Program-made: the position numbers and the translations under genes
Source of the DNA: Mucinivorans hirudinis
GTDB lineage: Bacteria > Bacteroidota > Bacteroidia > Bacteroidales > Rikenellaceae
DNA length: 64,000 nt
Assembly: GCA_000723505.1 (NCBI GenBank)
Contig: HG934468.1
Location: forward strand, 2,016,798-2,080,797
Direction of reading: 5' to 3'
In this document: positions 8,669 to 22,806 of the stretch, piece after piece
How the letters are laid out: the number at the start of each line of letters is the position of its first letter
Numbering within the stretch: the first letter of the stretch is position 1
Notes under the pieces: generated by a model
Told to the model about the DNA's origin: nothing
What the model saw: the letters and a program-made list of their open reading frames with translations, nothing else
Database searches by the model: none

Positions 8669-9262
8669 ATGGTTATAAAAATCTATCCCGACAACCCCAA
8701 CGCGAATGCCATAAGAGAGGTGGTTGCCATACTTCGAGCGGGCGGAGTGATAGCTTACCCCACTGATACGGTCTATGCCTTTGGCTGCTCACTATCCTCG
8801 CCAAAGGGTATTGAGAAGTTGCGCGAAATCAAAGGCAAGAAACACACCAATATGTCGATTGTCTGTGCAGATTTGAGCAACTTGGCAGACTATGCCAAAG
8901 TCGATAATGCAACCTTTCGCATACTCAAACGCAACCTGCCCGGGGCATTTACATTTATACTGAACGCAACCTCCAAAACACCCGACAAGGTTTTGGACGG
9001 TCGCCGTACCATCGGTATCCGCATACCGGATAACGCCATAGCAAGGGCTATTGTTAACGAATTGGGTGTGCCGATGGTCACAACCTCCATCAAGGACCAC
9101 GAGCAGGAGTATCTGACCGACCCCGAACTAATCGAAGAAAAATACACTATGTTACAGGCAGTTGTGGATGGCGGCTACGGCGAATTTACCGCATCTACGG
9201 TGGTTGATTGCACCGGTGATGAACCCGAAATAATAAGAGAAGGAAAAGCGGAACTACAATAA
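8669..9262 (+). CDS. Threonylcarbamoyl-AMP synthase (Sua5/YrdC family)
   Basis: 197 residues. The YrdC fold is recognisable from GGVIAYPTDTVYAFGCSL (about 29-46), KGKKHTNMSIVCADLSNLADYA (about 59-80), GAFTFIL and RRTIGIRIPD. The enzyme makes threonylcarbamoyl-AMP from threonine, bicarbonate and ATP for the t6A modification of ANN-decoding tRNAs. It has the short single-domain architecture without the C-terminal Sua5 domain, so YrdC- or YciO-like naming is equally possible. It starts a run of plus-strand genes; the next gene follows after 12 bp. Confidence 0.88.
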   Translation: MVIKIYPDNPNANAIREVVAILRAGGVIAYPTDTVYAFGCSLSSPKGIEKLREIKGKKHTNMSIVCADLSNLADYAKVDNATFRILKRNLPGAFTFILNATSKTPDKVLDGRRTIGIRIPDNAIARAIVNELGVPMVTTSIKDHEQEYLTDPELIEEKYTMLQAVVDGGYGEFTASTVVDCTGDEPEIIREGKAELQ

Positions 9263-9274
9263 TATTAATTTACA

Positions 9275-9805
9275 ATGAAAAATCAATACTGGAATTTGGT
9301 GCTCACCGGCGCGTTTATGCTTGGAGTGCTTTGGGTGGCTCTCAGCTTTTTGAGTTATGTATTTAACAACAACACGGTGATGAATTTTATTAACTCCATT
9401 GGCGGTTTGGGCATTCTGATTTGGGCGCTGATATTTTACGGCAAAAAAGTGGCTCATCTCAAAGACGTAGATGGCGTGGGTTTCAGCTATGGGCAAGCAT
9501 TTGGATTTTCGATTTTGATGCTGCTTCTGAGCGGCGTCATTGTGGGCATTGGGCAATGGCTGCTGCACAATGTGGTGGACCCCGAGTTTTACGCAAAGGT
9601 AAACAAAGAGGCTACCGAGGCGGCTGTGAAAATGGTTGGTGGGAAAATGGATAGCAGAATGATTGCTTCGATGCAGGAAGCTCAAGATAAGATGAAGATT
9701 ATCTGGTGGGTTATTGCTAACTCTATGGGAACTATGTGCTTGCTTGGTGGCTTCGTTGCATTGATTACCTCTGCGGTGGTACGAAGAAAACCACAGATAT
9801 TTTAG
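9275..9805 (+). CDS. DUF4199 family membrane protein
   Basis: 176 residues with four predicted membrane segments: about 7-29, 41-56, 75-97 and 145-167. The FSYGQAFGFSILMLLLSGVI stretch and the short soluble loop (100-140, FYAKVNKEATEAAV) are typical of DUF4199, a Bacteroidetes family of unknown function. It is commonly encoded directly before a GT2 glycosyltransferase, as here (36-bp gap). A role with the lipid-linked glycosyltransferase is inferred from this context only. Confidence 0.85.
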   Translation: MKNQYWNLVLTGAFMLGVLWVALSFLSYVFNNNTVMNFINSIGGLGILIWALIFYGKKVAHLKDVDGVGFSYGQAFGFSILMLLLSGVIVGIGQWLLHNVVDPEFYAKVNKEATEAAVKMVGGKMDSRMIASMQEAQDKMKIIWWVIANSMGTMCLLGGFVALITSAVVRRKPQIF

Positions 9806-9841
9806 AGCGCTATTGACTTGTAGGACTTTTAATAAAAGAAG

Positions 9842-10798
9842 ATGGATATTTCTCTGGTAATACCTTTCTATAATGAGCAGGAGTCGCTGCCGGAGCTGGT
9901 GGCGTGGATTGAGCGCGTGATGGGTGAGAATGGCTTTTCGTATGAGGTTGTCTTTGTGGATGATGGTTCTACGGACGACTCGTGGGATGTGGTGTTGTCG
10001 CTCAGAGAGAGCAACGAAAATATACGTGCATTCCGCTTCCGACGTAACTATGGCAAATCTGCCGCGCTGTACGTTGGTTTCGATGCAGCACGGGGTGATG
10101 TTGTAATCACGATGGATGCCGATTTGCAGGACTCCCCTGATGAGATACCGGAACTTTACAGAATGGTTATTGACGAAAAGTATGATTTGGTAAGCGGTTG
10201 GAAACAAAAGCGTTATGACCCTCTTGTGAAGACGCTGCCGAGCAGGTTTTTCAATGCCACGGCGCGTGCGGCAAGCGGTATCAAGCTCCACGACTTTAAT
10301 TGCGGTTTGAAGGCATATCGCCTCAAAGTTGTCAAGAGCATTGAGGTCTACGGCGAGATGCACCGCTATATACCGATTCTGGCTAAGTGGGCGGGCTTTA
10401 GGAAGATAGGCGAGAAGGTGGTACGACATCAGGCGCGAAAGTACGGAGTGAGTAAGTTTGGTTGGGAGAGGATGTATAAGGGGTATATGGATTTGTTGAG
10501 CGTTACCTTTATGAGCCGTTTTGGGCGTCGCCCGATGTACCTTTTCGGAGCGGTGGGTACAGTGCTATTTATTATTGGTGGTGTCATTGCGGCGTATATT
10601 ATTGCTGCTAAATTAATTATGCAGGGGCAAGGTCTGCCGGTTCGTGCAGTTACAGACCAACCTATATTTTTCCTTGCACTCACGGCTACAATCATAGGTT
10701 TCCAAATGTTCGTTGCAGGATTCTTGGGCGAGATGATTAATCGCAACTCGTCAGATAGAAATAGGTATTTGATTGATGAAACAATAGGTGATGAGTAG
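9842..10798 (+). CDS. Family 2 glycosyltransferase, GtrB/DPM1-like, with two C-terminal membrane helices
   Basis: 318 residues. GT2 catalytic domain at 1-230: SLVIPFYNEQESLPELV at the N-terminus, VVFVDDGSTDDSW (DD for UDP/GDP binding), and VITMDADLQDSPDEIPELY with the DxD motif. Two membrane helices follow at about 235-262 and 272-297, as in polyprenyl-phosphate glucosyl- or mannosyltransferases. It probably transfers a sugar from a nucleotide donor to polyprenyl phosphate at the inner face of the membrane. Donor specificity cannot be told. It forms an apparent operon with the DUF4199 gene. Confidence 0.92.
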   Translation: MDISLVIPFYNEQESLPELVAWIERVMGENGFSYEVVFVDDGSTDDSWDVVLSLRESNENIRAFRFRRNYGKSAALYVGFDAARGDVVITMDADLQDSPDEIPELYRMVIDEKYDLVSGWKQKRYDPLVKTLPSRFFNATARAASGIKLHDFNCGLKAYRLKVVKSIEVYGEMHRYIPILAKWAGFRKIGEKVVRHQARKYGVSKFGWERMYKGYMDLLSVTFMSRFGRRPMYLFGAVGTVLFIIGGVIAAYIIAAKLIMQGQGLPVRAVTDQPIFFLALTATIIGFQMFVAGFLGEMINRNSSDRNRYLIDETIGDE

Positions 10799-10840
10799 AG
10801 TCACCGGTCGGATTTGAGGGCTGTCGTTATAAAAAATGAG

Positions 10841-12349
10841 ATGAATATAGAAATAATGGACACCACCCTGCGCGATGGCGAGCAAACTTCGGGTGTCTCT
10901 TTCTCGGCAAACGAAAAACTGTCCATAGCAAAACTACTTTTGGAGCAGTTGCGCGTGGATAGAATCGAGGTTGCCTCGGCTCGTGTGAGCGAGGGGGAGC
11001 GTGCTGCCGTCGAGAAGATTATGGAGTGGGCGGCGCGTAAGGGGCATATAGATAGGGTTGAGGTGCTTGGCTTTGTGGACAGGGGAGTGTCGCTCAATTG
11101 GATTAAGAGCAATGGAGGGCGGGTTATTAACCTGCTAACCAAGGGTTCGGAGAAACATTGTCGTCACCAGTTACGAAAAACGCCTGAGGAGCACTTTGCC
11201 GATATTCGGGCAGAGATTGCCCTGGCGTGCGAAATGGGTATTGCGGTGAATATCTATTTGGAGGATTGGTCAAACGGGATGCTCCATTCGCCCGACTATG
11301 TTTTTGCGATGCTCGAAGCCCTTGCCAATGAGCCTGTTGAGCGCATTATGCTGCCCGACACCCTCGGGATTTTCAGCCCCGAACAGACCTATATATATAG
11401 TAAGCAGATAATCGACCGCTACCCTCACCGAAGATTTGACTTCCACGCTCATAATGATTATGACCTGGCGGTGGCAAATGTGTTGGCAGCAGTGGAGGCG
11501 GGAGTGGGGGCGATTCATACGACTGTCAATGGGCTTGGTGAGCGGGCGGGTAATGCTCCGCTTTCGAGTGTGCTTGCCGTTGTCCACGACCACACCAACC
11601 ATACTACTAATATAGATGAATCCAAAATGGGCTACGTAAGTTCGGTTGTGGAGAGCTACTCGGGCATCCGTATCCCAAAGAATAAACCCGTTGTCGGCGA
11701 AAATGTCTTTACGCAGTGTGCCGGCATCCACGCCGACGGCGATAATAAACACAACCTCTACTATAATGACCTGCTGCCCGAGCGTTTCGGGCGTGTGCGC
11801 ACCTATGCTTTGGGAAAAACCAGTGGCAAGGCAAATATCCGCAAAAATCTGGAGCAGCTTGGCATCGAGCTGGACGAGGTGTCGATGGCACGCCTGACGG
11901 GGCACATTATCGAGTTGGGCGACAAGAAAGAGGTTGTAACGATGGAGGATTTGCCCTACATCATCTCTGACCTGCTCGGGGGCGAGGGTGAGCAGAGCAA
12001 AGTCAAGATACTCAACTACTCGTTATCTTTGGCTCAGGGATTGCGACCGGTCGCTACTCTCAAAATTGAAATAGATGGCAAGGAGTACCAACAGACCTCT
12101 ACGGGCGATGGTCAGTACGATGCCTTTATGAAGGCAATGCGCAAGATATACAAGGAACAGTTGGAGCGAAAATTCCCGATGTTGATTGACTACTCGGTGA
12201 GCATTCCTCCGGGTGGACGAACCGATGCCTTTGTGCAGACGCTCATTACGTGGGAGTTAGACGGTCAAATAATCAAGACTCGTGGTTTGGATGCCGACCA
12301 GACCGAGGCGGCAATCAAGGCAACGATAAAGATGCTCAATAAATTGTAA
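10841..12349 (+). CDS. 2-isopropylmalate synthase / citramalate synthase family protein
   Basis: 502 residues from the ATG at 10841; the longer frame would need a TTG at 10814. HMGL-like TIM barrel: MDTTLRDGEQTSGVSFS at the N-terminus (metal-binding D and catalytic R), FHAHNDYDLAVANVLAAVEAG with the HxH metal ligands, and NGLGERAGNAPL. The C-terminus from about 375 is the LeuA allosteric (regulatory dimer) domain. It condenses acetyl-CoA with a 2-oxo acid. With leuB 1.5 kb downstream, a role in leucine (or citramalate-dependent isoleucine) synthesis is likely, but substrate choice cannot be settled from sequence. leuCD are not in the window. The 244-bp spacer after it holds only a small hairpin (12517-12535). 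Confidence 0.85.
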   Translation: MNIEIMDTTLRDGEQTSGVSFSANEKLSIAKLLLEQLRVDRIEVASARVSEGERAAVEKIMEWAARKGHIDRVEVLGFVDRGVSLNWIKSNGGRVINLLTKGSEKHCRHQLRKTPEEHFADIRAEIALACEMGIAVNIYLEDWSNGMLHSPDYVFAMLEALANEPVERIMLPDTLGIFSPEQTYIYSKQIIDRYPHRRFDFHAHNDYDLAVANVLAAVEAGVGAIHTTVNGLGERAGNAPLSSVLAVVHDHTNHTTNIDESKMGYVSSVVESYSGIRIPKNKPVVGENVFTQCAGIHADGDNKHNLYYNDLLPERFGRVRTYALGKTSGKANIRKNLEQLGIELDEVSMARLTGHIIELGDKKEVVTMEDLPYIISDLLGGEGEQSKVKILNYSLSLAQGLRPVATLKIEIDGKEYQQTSTGDGQYDAFMKAMRKIYKEQLERKFPMLIDYSVSIPPGGRTDAFVQTLITWELDGQIIKTRGLDADQTEAAIKATIKMLNKL

Positions 12350-12516
12350 CCACCCCGAAGCTAACCTAATGAATTGTCATAATCTCATTTTGGGCATACC
12401 AACAGGGATGAGTATCTGCCCATTGTGCGCCCTCAGACTCCTCGCAGGCGGTGGGATGCAGAATGGTGCTCAGCCGCACGGGCAATTCCCGCCTCGTGGG
12501 GCGGCGGCGGTCTGCC

Positions 12517-12535
12517 CGATTTTCGCAGAAAATCG
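12517..12535. terminator. Small hairpin after the LeuA-like gene
   Basis: CGATTTTC and GAAAATCG enclose a 3-nt loop. There is no long T-run. It is the only structure I see in the GC-rich spacer 12350-12593, which has no convincing gene. Confidence 0.3.
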
Positions 12536-12593
12536 TCTTAGCAACTAACACGGTAAATTACTGATATTAAACTAATTATAAAAATATACGCAA

Positions 12594-13766
12594 ATGAAAA
12601 TTATTCTTCTCATATTTGCTTTTTGCTCATTGGTTGCCTCTTCGCAACCGACAATACAGATTACAAAAAGTATGTTGGACAAGCCGATAAAAATAAAATT
12701 GTCGGAGTTGGTCGATGATATAACTTTTATCAGACTCGAAACAAACAAAAATAATTTAGTGAAATACTCACGATGGCCTCATTACACAAAAGATTTTATA
12801 TATTTTGAAGACCAAGTATTTACGTGGGATGGTAAATGGAAAACTAATATAGGAGAGCCGGGACGTGGACCATATGAGGAGCCTATGGGGGTTTGTTTTA
12901 TTGCATTCAAAGATGGAAAATTTTATTCAAAACATTATAAACTAATAGAGTATGACATCAATGGTAAGCCAACGAAAAAGGTAAAAAATTTAAGAGACGA
13001 AGAGGGTGAGAGGAAAAATACAGGTAGTACTATAAGTGTTACTGGTCAATTAACAGTTGTCGGGAAATATCTATTCTGTGCTTCTTCTGATGCGGCATAC
13101 TTTGTTAATCCAGAAAACTTCGAGACAGTCAAAAGAATTGAGCTAATACCAAATAAAGGTAAGCCATATTTTGTTAGTCAAGCAGGAGAAGGTCATATCT
13201 CATATTATCGAGATAACATTCTCTTATACTATCCCTATGTTGATACTCTGTTTTATGTTAAGGATAAGAGTTTGCAGCCAATATGGAAACTTCAAATTGA
13301 CAAGGATATAAAAATGCCGCTGGACTATTTTCATAATATAGAGAAATATATTATGGATCATAGCAGAGGTGGTAAAAAAAGGTTTGAAGCGAGAGCCGGT
13401 AAAATAACTATTAATGAAGTGTATGAAACAAATAATCATCTTTTTTTCGGAATAGAAAAGTGGAGAGAACGCACCTCTGACACAAGCTATATCTGTTACG
13501 ACAAAAGAGTAAAAACATCTAAAGTAGCTCGTAAAGAAGATTTTGTGGACGATATTTTGGGGCTTGGGGCTTATAAATTGCCAAAAATATGCGATGAGAA
13601 AATATTAATGGCACTATGGCCACACGAAATCTTTGATATTATTGATAAGAAAAAGAGAGCCGGCGAAAAGATTCATCCGAAACTCGAAGCATTAGCAAAA
13701 CAGATAGACGAAGGTGATAATCCCGTAATCTTTGTAGCACACCTGAAAAAGTTAGAATTGATTTAG
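12594..13766 (+). CDS. 6-bladed beta-propeller protein, exported
   Basis: 390 residues with an N-terminal signal peptide (about 1-17) but no clear lipobox. The opening KIKLSELVDDITFIRLET and the blade motif IGEPGRGPYEEP are characteristic of the Bacteroidetes 6-bladed beta-propeller (BF3164-like) family, of unknown function. Base composition is clearly more AT-rich than that of the flanking leuA-like and leuB genes, and the gene separates those two amino-acid genes, so it may have been inserted between them. A hairpin follows the stop. Confidence 0.8.
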   Translation: MKIILLIFAFCSLVASSQPTIQITKSMLDKPIKIKLSELVDDITFIRLETNKNNLVKYSRWPHYTKDFIYFEDQVFTWDGKWKTNIGEPGRGPYEEPMGVCFIAFKDGKFYSKHYKLIEYDINGKPTKKVKNLRDEEGERKNTGSTISVTGQLTVVGKYLFCASSDAAYFVNPENFETVKRIELIPNKGKPYFVSQAGEGHISYYRDNILLYYPYVDTLFYVKDKSLQPIWKLQIDKDIKMPLDYFHNIEKYIMDHSRGGKKRFEARAGKITINEVYETNNHLFFGIEKWRERTSDTSYICYDKRVKTSKVARKEDFVDDILGLGAYKLPKICDEKILMALWPHEIFDIIDKKKRAGEKIHPKLEALAKQIDEGDNPVIFVAHLKKLELI

Positions 13767-13790
13767 ACAATAAATTCATATTCAATATGT

Positions 13791-13814
13791 AGAGACGGAG
13801 CACGCTCCGTCTCT
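13791..13814. terminator. Hairpin after the beta-propeller gene
   Basis: AGAGACGGAGC (13791-13801) and GCTCCGTCTCT (13804-13814) form a perfect inverted repeat without a T-run. A related GTAGAGAC/GTCTCTAC hairpin lies at 24237-24264, between the EEP gene and dapD. Confidence 0.5.
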
Positions 13815-13867
13815 ATCGCAAAATAGACCATTAGAACAGATTTAATTTTTCAAAGAAATACCTTAAT

Positions 13868-14911
13868 ATGAAAATCGCCCTACTTCCCGGTGACGGAATC
13901 GGTCCCGAAATTGTCCGCGAGGCGGTCAAAGTGCTTGATGCAATAGCAGTTAAGTACAACCATAAGTTTGAATATACTACCGCCCTTACTGGTGCGGCAG
14001 CAATCGATGCCGTGGGAGACCCCTACCCACAGGAAACACACAAGGTGTGCCAAGAGTCTGATGCAGTGCTTTTTGGAGCTATCGGCGACCCTCGTTTCGA
14101 CAATGACCCAAAGGCTAAAGTGCGCCCCGAACAGGGTCTGCTGAGAATGCGTAAGCAACTCGGCTTGTACGCAAATATTCGCCCCTTGGTTATGTTCGAC
14201 AGTTTGATTGACCGTTCGCCGCTCAGAGCCGAGCGCGTGCGAGGAGCGGATTGTGTTTTTGTGCGCGAACTCACCGGCGGAATCTACTTCGGTCGCCCGC
14301 AGGGACGCACAGAGGATGGCAATACAGCCTATGACTCTTGCGTTTACACCCGCGAGGAGGTCGAACGCATCCTCCATCTCGCCTTCTCCTTGGCACGCAC
14401 CCGCCGCAAGCTATTGACGGTGGTGGATAAGGCTAATGTGCTGGCAACCTCGCGCCTGTGGCGACAAATTGCCAAGGAACTCGAACCTCAATACCCTGAT
14501 GTGCAGGTTGATTATATGTTCGTCGATAATGCGGCGATGCAGATAATCCAACGCCCCACCTATTTTGATGTCGTGGTAACCGAAAATATGTTTGGCGATA
14601 TACTCACCGACGAGGCGAGCGTTATTAGCGGCTCTCTCGGACTGCTCCCCTCGGCTTCGGTTGGTGCACAAGTCGCACTTTTTGAGCCCATTCACGGCTC
14701 ATATCCGCAAGCGGCAGGGAAAAATATCGCCAATCCGATGGCAACAATCCTATCGGCGGCGATGCTTTTGGAGCATAAAGGTTTTGTAGAGGAGGGTAAA
14801 TCTATAAGAAATGCGGTAGAAAAAGCCATCTCCGCGGGTGTTGTAACTGAGGATTTGGGAGGCAATTTCAAGACCTCGGAGGTGGGTGAATACGTTGCAA
14901 AGCACATTTAA
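13868..14911 (+). CDS. leuB: 3-isopropylmalate dehydrogenase
   Basis: 347 residues, the usual length. It oxidatively decarboxylates 3-isopropylmalate to 2-oxoisocaproate using NAD+ in leucine synthesis. Motifs: [12 protein letters not shown] at the N-terminus, [17 protein letters not shown] (substrate-binding arginines), [27 protein letters not shown], the metal-binding region [13 protein letters not shown] and [19 protein letters not shown], and the NAD-binding [18 protein letters not shown]. The last gene before the rRNA operon. Confidence 0.96.
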   Translation: MKIALLPGDGIGPEIVREAVKVLDAIAVKYNHKFEYTTALTGAAAIDAVGDPYPQETHKVCQESDAVLFGAIGDPRFDNDPKAKVRPEQGLLRMRKQLGLYANIRPLVMFDSLIDRSPLRAERVRGADCVFVRELTGGIYFGRPQGRTEDGNTAYDSCVYTREEVERILHLAFSLARTRRKLLTVVDKANVLATSRLWRQIAKELEPQYPDVQVDYMFVDNAAMQIIQRPTYFDVVVTENMFGDILTDEASVISGSLGLLPSASVGAQVALFEPIHGSYPQAAGKNIANPMATILSAAMLLEHKGFVEEGKSIRNAVEKAISAGVVTEDLGGNFKTSEVGEYVAKHI

Positions 14912-14996
14912 GAAAATATTTTCAGAATTAATTTATCATTAACTTGCGCATTAACAATAAAATAACAAAATGTTAATAGATTGTTGATAAAAAACA

Positions 14997-15028
14997 TTTG
15001 GTAGTTCAGAAAAAATGTTCAACCTTTG
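14997..15028 (+). promoter_or_regulatory. rRNA promoter P1
   Basis: TTTG (14997-15000), a 20-nt spacer, then AACCTTTG (15021-15028), one mismatch from TAnnTTTG. First of three similarly spaced promoters before the 16S gene. Confidence 0.6.
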
Positions 15029-15149
15029 CAACCGCAAACGAGAAAGTACATTGACAACAGGGCAGGAGGATGAAGCGGAGTTTTATTACAAACACTCATA
15101 AGTTTCAAAAGCCTTCCCAATTCACACTCAAAAAATTTTTGAAAATAAA

Positions 15150-15181
15150 TTTGGTAGTTTGAAAAATTGTTTTTACCTTTG
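15150..15181 (+). promoter_or_regulatory. rRNA promoter P2
   Basis: TTTG (15150-15153), 20 nt, TACCTTTG (15174-15181). An AT-rich tract just upstream (15131-15149) resembles an UP element. It lies within a 58-bp exact repeat shared with P3. Confidence 0.75.
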
Positions 15182-15292
15182 CACTCCGCAAATGGGGGAG
15201 CACTAATTTGGATACTACCTCTTTAAGCACCGACCGAAAAGACTTAAATGTTGGACAGGGCGGAGAGCGGAAGAAAAATTTTTGAAAATAAA

Positions 15293-15324
15293 TTTGGTAG
15301 TTTGAAAAATTGTTTTTACCTTTG
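15293..15324 (+). promoter_or_regulatory. rRNA promoter P3
   Basis: TTTG (15293-15296), 20 nt, TACCTTTG (15317-15324). Same 58-bp sequence as P2, shifted by 143 bp. Confidence 0.75.
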
Positions 15325-15519
15325 CACTCCGAAACTGGGACACTGGTTTTAGAAAACAAAACAAGTTCATTGAAGTATTGTATTAATGAAGCACGAAATT
15401 GGTTGTGAAATCAATTTCAAAGTACAAGCAAAAATCTTAATCAATTTCTTTTAAGAAATAAATAGAGTACAGACAAACAACATTAGTATATAAGACCTTC
15501 GGGTTTTGTGATATTTTTT

Positions 15520-17040
<1,521 letters not shown>

Positions 17041-17394
17041 GGAGCTGTTAGTGAACTTTTGGATGTTTTGAGATGCTTTTCAAAGCGTCTGAAAATCACA
17101 CAGTTACAAAAATACTTACTCTGATTAAGAGCCTGTACTTGCTTCATTATCAATACTTAATGATATAGCTTATCAAAGTTTGAATGTACTTTGATAAGCC
17201 CACGAGGGAGCAGTGATTGTCCCCCAAGTTCATTGACATAATTTAAGAAGAGTAACGAGGTGTAATAGATGATATGAACTATTACATATAGACAAAATTA
17301 ATTATTGTGATTTTGGTGTTGGGTTATGTGATAAATTTGCGTAAGCGGAGAGGTCACATAATAGAGCATAGAAGTTACAAATTAGATAATCTAC
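17041..17394 (+). other. 16S-23S spacer without tRNA genes, with processing stems
   Basis: 354 nt. No tRNA-Ile or tRNA-Ala, or any other cloverleaf, is visible. It holds the 3' arm of the 16S processing stem (17140-17158) and the 5' arm of the 23S stem (17235-17258). The latter is complementary to 20310-20334 downstream of 23S, with a single bulged base. These double-stranded stems would be RNase III targets; rnc is encoded at 63048. Confidence 0.75.
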
Positions 17395-20267
<2,873 letters not shown>

Positions 20268-20360
20268 GTAAGTGTATCTTGCTTCGGCGGGATAACACCA
20301 TAGACAAAGTCGTTACTCTTTCTTAAATTATGTCACAATATAATAACTGTAAAAGTTAGA

Positions 20361-20475
<115 letters not shown>

Positions 20476-20481
20476 GTATAG

Positions 20482-20517
20482 GGGAGAATCTTTCGTAAGA
20501 GAGATTCTCCCTTTTTT
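20482..20517 (+). terminator. rRNA operon terminator
   Basis: GGGAGAATCT pairs with AGATTCTCCC (20502-20511), followed by TTTTTT. It is directly after 5S. Confidence 0.85.
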
Positions 20518-20614
20518 GTTGCGAGGTTTTGTGTGGGTGGCACTTTGATTGGCTTTCTGCGTGGGCGCTACAGAGTTCAGATTACAGTCTCCTCGGCTTT
20601 GAAGTTGGGTTAAG

Positions 20615-21410
<796 letters not shown>

Positions 21411-21523
21411 AATGGATTGTTAAGGAGCGACTATTTACATAAACGAAAACTGTCTGTCCCTGCGATAGATGGCTTTTTTATTTTACAGGGTGCAATGAGG
21501 GTGCAAATAGATGGTGTTTTGCC

Positions 21524-21568
21524 AAAAGAAAAACGGTTAATCAATTGAAATTCAATCAACTAACCGTT
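21524..21568 (-). terminator. Terminator of tRNA-Cys
   Basis: On the minus strand AACGGTTAGTTGATTGAA pairs with TTCAATTGATTAACCGTT (one mismatch) and is followed by TTCTTTT, a few bases past the tRNA 3' end. Confidence 0.75.
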
Positions 21569-21576
21569 TGATTTTG

Positions 21577-21647
21577 AGGTCTGAAGCGGATTCGAACCGC
21601 TGTACGAGGTTTTGCAGACCTCTGCCTAGCCACTCGGCCATCAGACC
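21577..21647 (-). tRNA. tRNA-Cys (anticodon GCA)
   Basis: 71 nt. Acceptor stem GGTCTGA (21641-21647, read in reverse complement) pairs with TCAGACC (21578-21584). Anticodon stem GAGGT/ACCTC encloses the loop CTGCAAA with anticodon GCA. The T arm is AGCGG TTCGAAT CCGCT. CCA is not encoded. Confidence 0.95.
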
Positions 21648-21815
21648 AACTTGGGCACAAAGGTAGCAAATTTTTTTATAGCACCAAAATATCATTAACT
21701 TTTGAAGCAAAAAAGTTGTACATCTTTTTCCCATTCCACAATCCAATGCTTTTCATCTTTTTCAGCCCCCTCCCCCTCCCTCGTGCGAGTTACGAACGAG
21801 AAAAAACAGTGCTTT

Positions 21816-21843
21816 TTTGTTAGCAAAATAAATCTTATCTTTG
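21816..21843 (+). promoter_or_regulatory. Promoter upstream of the PASTA gene
   Basis: TTTG (21816-21819) and TATCTTTG (21836-21843), with a spacing of 16 nt, shorter than usual. The start codon is 20 nt further on. Confidence 0.4.
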
Positions 21844-21863
21844 TAGAAAATATATTCCTCAAT

Positions 21864-22736
21864 ATGAAGCGTATAATTCGATATATCAATTCCCATTTTC
21901 TGCTGCGTAACACAGTCATATTTCTATGTTTCGGTTTGGTTGCTGTGTATGCTATATCGTTATTGCTTAATCTATTCACCCGGCACGGGCAACAATATGA
22001 AGTCCCCTCGATGGTGGGGCTCTCTATACCCGAGGCGCGAGAGAGGGCTCAGGCGGCAAAACTAGAGTTGATAGTTATCGACTCACTATACATTCCCCGC
22101 CAGCTGCCCGGCACCATTATAGACCAAAGTCCCAAGGCAAATATGGGTGTTAAATCCGGGCGAAAGGTCTTTCTCACAATCAATGCCTCGCGCCCAAAAA
22201 CCGATGTAGTACCGTATGTGGCAGGCTTTTCGCTGCGTCAGGCTAAAAACAAACTGGAGAGTAAGGGTTTTGAAATTGCCGAACTCATATACAGCACAGA
22301 CGTTGCTACAAACAATGTTATATCGCAGAATATCAGGGGTAAGAACATAGCGCAGGGGAGCAATTTCGAGGCAGAGCTTGGCACGGCTGTAACCCTTGTT
22401 GTCGGGCGTGAGAGCGATGCGCCGCTGCCAATGGTGCCCAAAATCGTAGGACTGACTCTCCGAGAGGCGAAGAGTCGCCTGTGGGAGGTGGGGCTGAATA
22501 TGGGTGAGATAAAGTATGACTATGAACTTAAGGAGGATGAGTATGATATTGCTAAAATTTACAGTCAGTCGCCGGCTCAGGAGTCACGTGCCGACTACGG
22601 CTCGAGAGTGGCAGTACGCCTGAGCGGCAGCATTGATAAGGTGACAAAAGCCTCGGCTGAAGCAGACGCTAAAGCCCGATATACCAAACCGACCGAGCAG
22701 CAAGAGGAGATAGAGGAGATAGAGGAGATAGAATGA
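21864..22736 (+). CDS. PASTA-domain membrane protein
   Basis: 290 residues from the ATG at 21864; the longer open frame before it is low-complexity and contains the promoter. A single membrane helix (about 13-36) is followed by three PASTA repeats on the outside: about 47-113 (YEVPSMVGLSIPEARERAQ), 117-187 (DVVPYVAGFSLRQAKNKLE) and 190-262 (MVPKIVGLTLREAKSRLWE). PASTA domains bind muropeptides in penicillin-binding proteins and Ser/Thr kinases, but here no enzymatic domain is attached. The tail ends in EEIEEIEEIE, encoded by a 9-bp direct repeat. A cell-wall sensing or scaffolding role is inference. Confidence 0.88.
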   Translation: MKRIIRYINSHFLLRNTVIFLCFGLVAVYAISLLLNLFTRHGQQYEVPSMVGLSIPEARERAQAAKLELIVIDSLYIPRQLPGTIIDQSPKANMGVKSGRKVFLTINASRPKTDVVPYVAGFSLRQAKNKLESKGFEIAELIYSTDVATNNVISQNIRGKNIAQGSNFEAELGTAVTLVVGRESDAPLPMVPKIVGLTLREAKSRLWEVGLNMGEIKYDYELKEDEYDIAKIYSQSPAQESRADYGSRVAVRLSGSIDKVTKASAEADAKARYTKPTEQQEEIEEIEEIE

Positions 22737-22806
22737 GGGAGACTTCTATTGTTTTGACATTTTTTCATTCTCTTCACTTGATTTTTCATTTTTTTAATTT
22801 AATAAA

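Larger units (their letters stand above)
15131..15331 (+). repeat. 58-bp exact direct repeat containing promoters P2 and P3
   Basis: 15131-15188 and 15274-15331 are identical over 58 bp, covering the A/T tract, the -33 box, the spacer and the -7 box. The 85 bp between them differ. This looks like duplication of a whole rRNA promoter. Confidence 0.85.

Noticed and set aside
9254-10429. 391-codon antisense open frame across DUF4199 and the glycosyltransferase
   Set aside because: It has no start context or family motif, and both plus-strand genes are clear.
12366-12551. 61-codon minus-strand frame in the GC-rich spacer
   Set aside because: No recognisable similarity, poor composition and no promoter; left as non-coding.
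17041-17394. tRNA-Ile/tRNA-Ala expected in the rRNA spacer
   Set aside because: No acceptor, anticodon or T-arm pattern could be found.
21415-21647. tRNA-Cys as integration site of a mobile element
   Set aside because: No integrase gene and no repeated tRNA 3' end is visible; the IS5 remnant next to it does not use tRNA sites.
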